Shown here piece after piece: positions 15,415-16,406 of a stretch of 16,406 nt of DNA (position 1 is its first letter; each line of letters begins with the position of its first letter). This stretch comes from Gammaproteobacteria bacterium (lineage in GTDB: Bacteria; Pseudomonadota; Gammaproteobacteria; GCA-001735895), in assembly GCA_029288195.1 (NCBI GenBank), contig JARFPR010000508.1, positions 1-16,406 of the forward strand, written 5' to 3'. Under the pieces are notes generated by a model. That model did no database searches. It was not told where the DNA came from and was given only the letters and a program-made list of their open reading frames with translations. A program made the translations under genes and the position numbers.

Positions 15415-15660
15415 TTAGATCGGCTCGAGCGGTGGATCCAGCAGGTTGAACAGGCGTTCCATGTGTTCGATGGCCTCGCGCCCGTTATCGGTGAGCTGCC
15501 CACCCTCGGCAGTGCTAATCAGGCCCTTTTCGAACATGCGTTCGGCCGCCGCTATTACCGCTGGATCGGGGTTGTCGTGTACATTCATCGCCACCGGGCC
15601 GCCCATGCTGAAGCGACGCAGCAAGTTGAGTTCATCAATAAGTTCTGGATCGATATGCAT
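15415..15660 (-). CDS. Small conserved hypothetical protein, resembles TIGR02647 family
   Basis: An 81-residue acidic helical protein. The segments IDELNLLRRFSMGGPVAMNV, PAVIAAAERMFEKGLISTAE and GGQLTDNGREAIEHMERLFN resemble the TIGR02647 family of gammaproteobacterial proteins of unknown function; this match is from memory. The GLIS-x(5)-GGQLTDNGREA stretch looks like the wing and last helix of a winged-helix fold, which would fit a nucleic-acid or protein contact, but that is an inference. GGGG about 9 nt before the ATG supports the start. It lies 14 nt after secF on the same strand and is probably co-transcribed with it. Confidence 0.8.
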   Translation of the reverse strand: MHIDPELIDELNLLRRFSMGGPVAMNVHDNPDPAVIAAAERMFEKGLISTAEGGQLTDNGREAIEHMERLFNLLDPPLEPI

Positions 15661-15674
15661 ATTATTTCCCCGCG

Positions 15675-16406
15675 CTACGGCTTCGCCAGGTCCTCGCCTT
15701 CTTTTTCCGGCAACAACAGGTCGCTGCGGCTGATACCGAGGGCCAGTGCCGAAGTGGTGGCAACATAAATCGAGGAATAGGTCCCGACCACCACGCCGAT
15801 TATCAGTGCCAGGGCAAATGCGTGTATCGCCTCGCCGCCGAGAAAGAAAAGCGATAACAGCACCAGCAAGGTAGTAAATGAGGTCATCAAGGTACGCGAA
15901 ATGGTCTGGTTGATTGACGTGTTGACGATTTCGATTGAAGTTTTTTTGCGAATTTTGCGGAAATTTTCACGCACCCGATCGAATACCACGATGGTATCGT
16001 TCAGCGAGTAACCGATAACCGCGAGAATCGCCGCTAGCACGCTCAGGTCGAAATCGAGTTGCAATACCGAGAAGATACCGAGGGTGATAATCACGTCGTG
16101 CACCAGGGCTGCTACCGCACCGAGTGAAAAACGATATTCGAAGCGAAATGCAACGTATATCAGGATCGCGATCAACGCGTACAATACCGCCAGACCACCG
16201 TCTTCGGTGAGTTCCTCGCCAACCTGCGGACCGACAAAATCGACCCGTCGAACATCGATCGAGGTATCACTGGCTGCCTGCAACAGGCCGATGATCTGGG
16301 AACTGATTTCGGCTTTATCCTTGCCAGCTTCAGGTACCAGCCGAATCAGGACCTCTTGCGCACTGCCGAAATGCTGCACGATCGCATCGCCAAAACCATC
16401 GGCTTC
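15675..16406 (-). CDS. secF: SecF protein translocase subunit, N-terminal part cut by window edge
   Basis: The frame enters at the right edge with no start and gives 243 residues of SecF, so the first transmembrane helix and roughly a quarter of the protein are missing. Visible are part of the periplasmic P4-type domain with RRVDFVGPQVGEELTEDG and five transmembrane helices. The signatures VIGYSLNDTIVVFDRVRENF and SINQTISRTLMTSFTTLLVL are diagnostic for SecF. With SecD it uses the proton gradient to pull proteins across the inner membrane through SecYEG; secD should lie just beyond the right edge. The charged tail after the last helix ends EKEGEDLAKP. A GTG at 16377-16379 is internal and not the true start. 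Confidence 0.97.
   Translation of the reverse strand, partial: EADGFGDAIVQHFGSAQEVLIRLVPEAGKDKAEISSQIIGLLQAASDTSIDVRRVDFVGPQVGEELTEDGGLAVLYALIAILIYVAFRFEYRFSLGAVAALVHDVIITLGIFSVLQLDFDLSVLAAILAVIGYSLNDTIVVFDRVRENFRKIRKKTSIEIVNTSINQTISRTLMTSFTTLLVLLSLFFLGGEAIHAFALALIIGVVVGTYSSIYVATTSALALGISRSDLLLPEKEGEDLAKP

Noticed and set aside
1..16406. Mobile elements, CRISPR arrays or phage genes
   Set aside because: No terminal inverted repeats, regular spacer repeats, transposase or integrase motifs were seen; all coding space is filled by flagellar, Sec and cyclase-GFA genes.

Overview
This window is a flagellar gene block from what looks like a gammaproteobacterium. Twelve adjacent genes on the minus strand run in the order flgG-flgH-flgI-flgJ-flgK-flgL, then fliC-flaG, then fliD-fliS-fliT, then flrA-flrB. 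This order, and the use of an FlrA/FleQ-type sigma-54 activator with an FlrB/FleS-type kinase, is typical of polarly flagellated gammaproteobacteria such as Shewanella, Vibrio and Pseudomonas. The species cannot be named from the sequence. Base composition looks close to balanced, and the gene block is ordinary chromosomal sequence with no mobile elements, tRNA, rRNA or CRISPR that I can see.

Layout from right to left, following flagellar transcription. At the right edge is the 3' part of secF (cut by the window) followed by a small conserved hypothetical gene, both minus strand. Next, on the plus strand and pointing away from the flagellar genes, is a gene that fuses a class III nucleotide cyclase domain to a GFA-type zinc domain. 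From a divergent region of about 126 bp the flagellar genes start with flgG, preceded by a good sigma-54-type promoter. flgG to flgL (distal rod, L ring, P ring, rod-associated muramidase, two hook-filament junction proteins) are packed with gaps of 2-12 nt or an 8-nt overlap. fliC has its own near-consensus sigma-28 promoter and is followed by flaG. A rho-independent terminator closes that unit. fliD (cap), fliS (flagellin chaperone) and a FliT-like chaperone follow. Then come flrA, the sigma-54-dependent master activator, and flrB, a cytoplasmic PAS histidine kinase cut by the left edge.

Together these genes build the outer half of the flagellum (rod tip, bushings, junction, filament, cap), supply the export chaperones, and carry two of the three regulators of the usual FlrABC cascade. 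The basal-body genes flgB to flgF, normally just upstream of flgG, are not here; the sigma-54 promoter in front of flgG suggests that this is a true transcription start and not a truncated operon.

The most unusual items are: the cyclase-GFA fusion protein; a sigma-28-like promoter in front of the master regulator gene flrA; the apparent loss of the LFRS c-di-GMP-binding motif in FlrA; and an insertion of about 200 residues in FliD. I did not find a clearly new multi-gene system.
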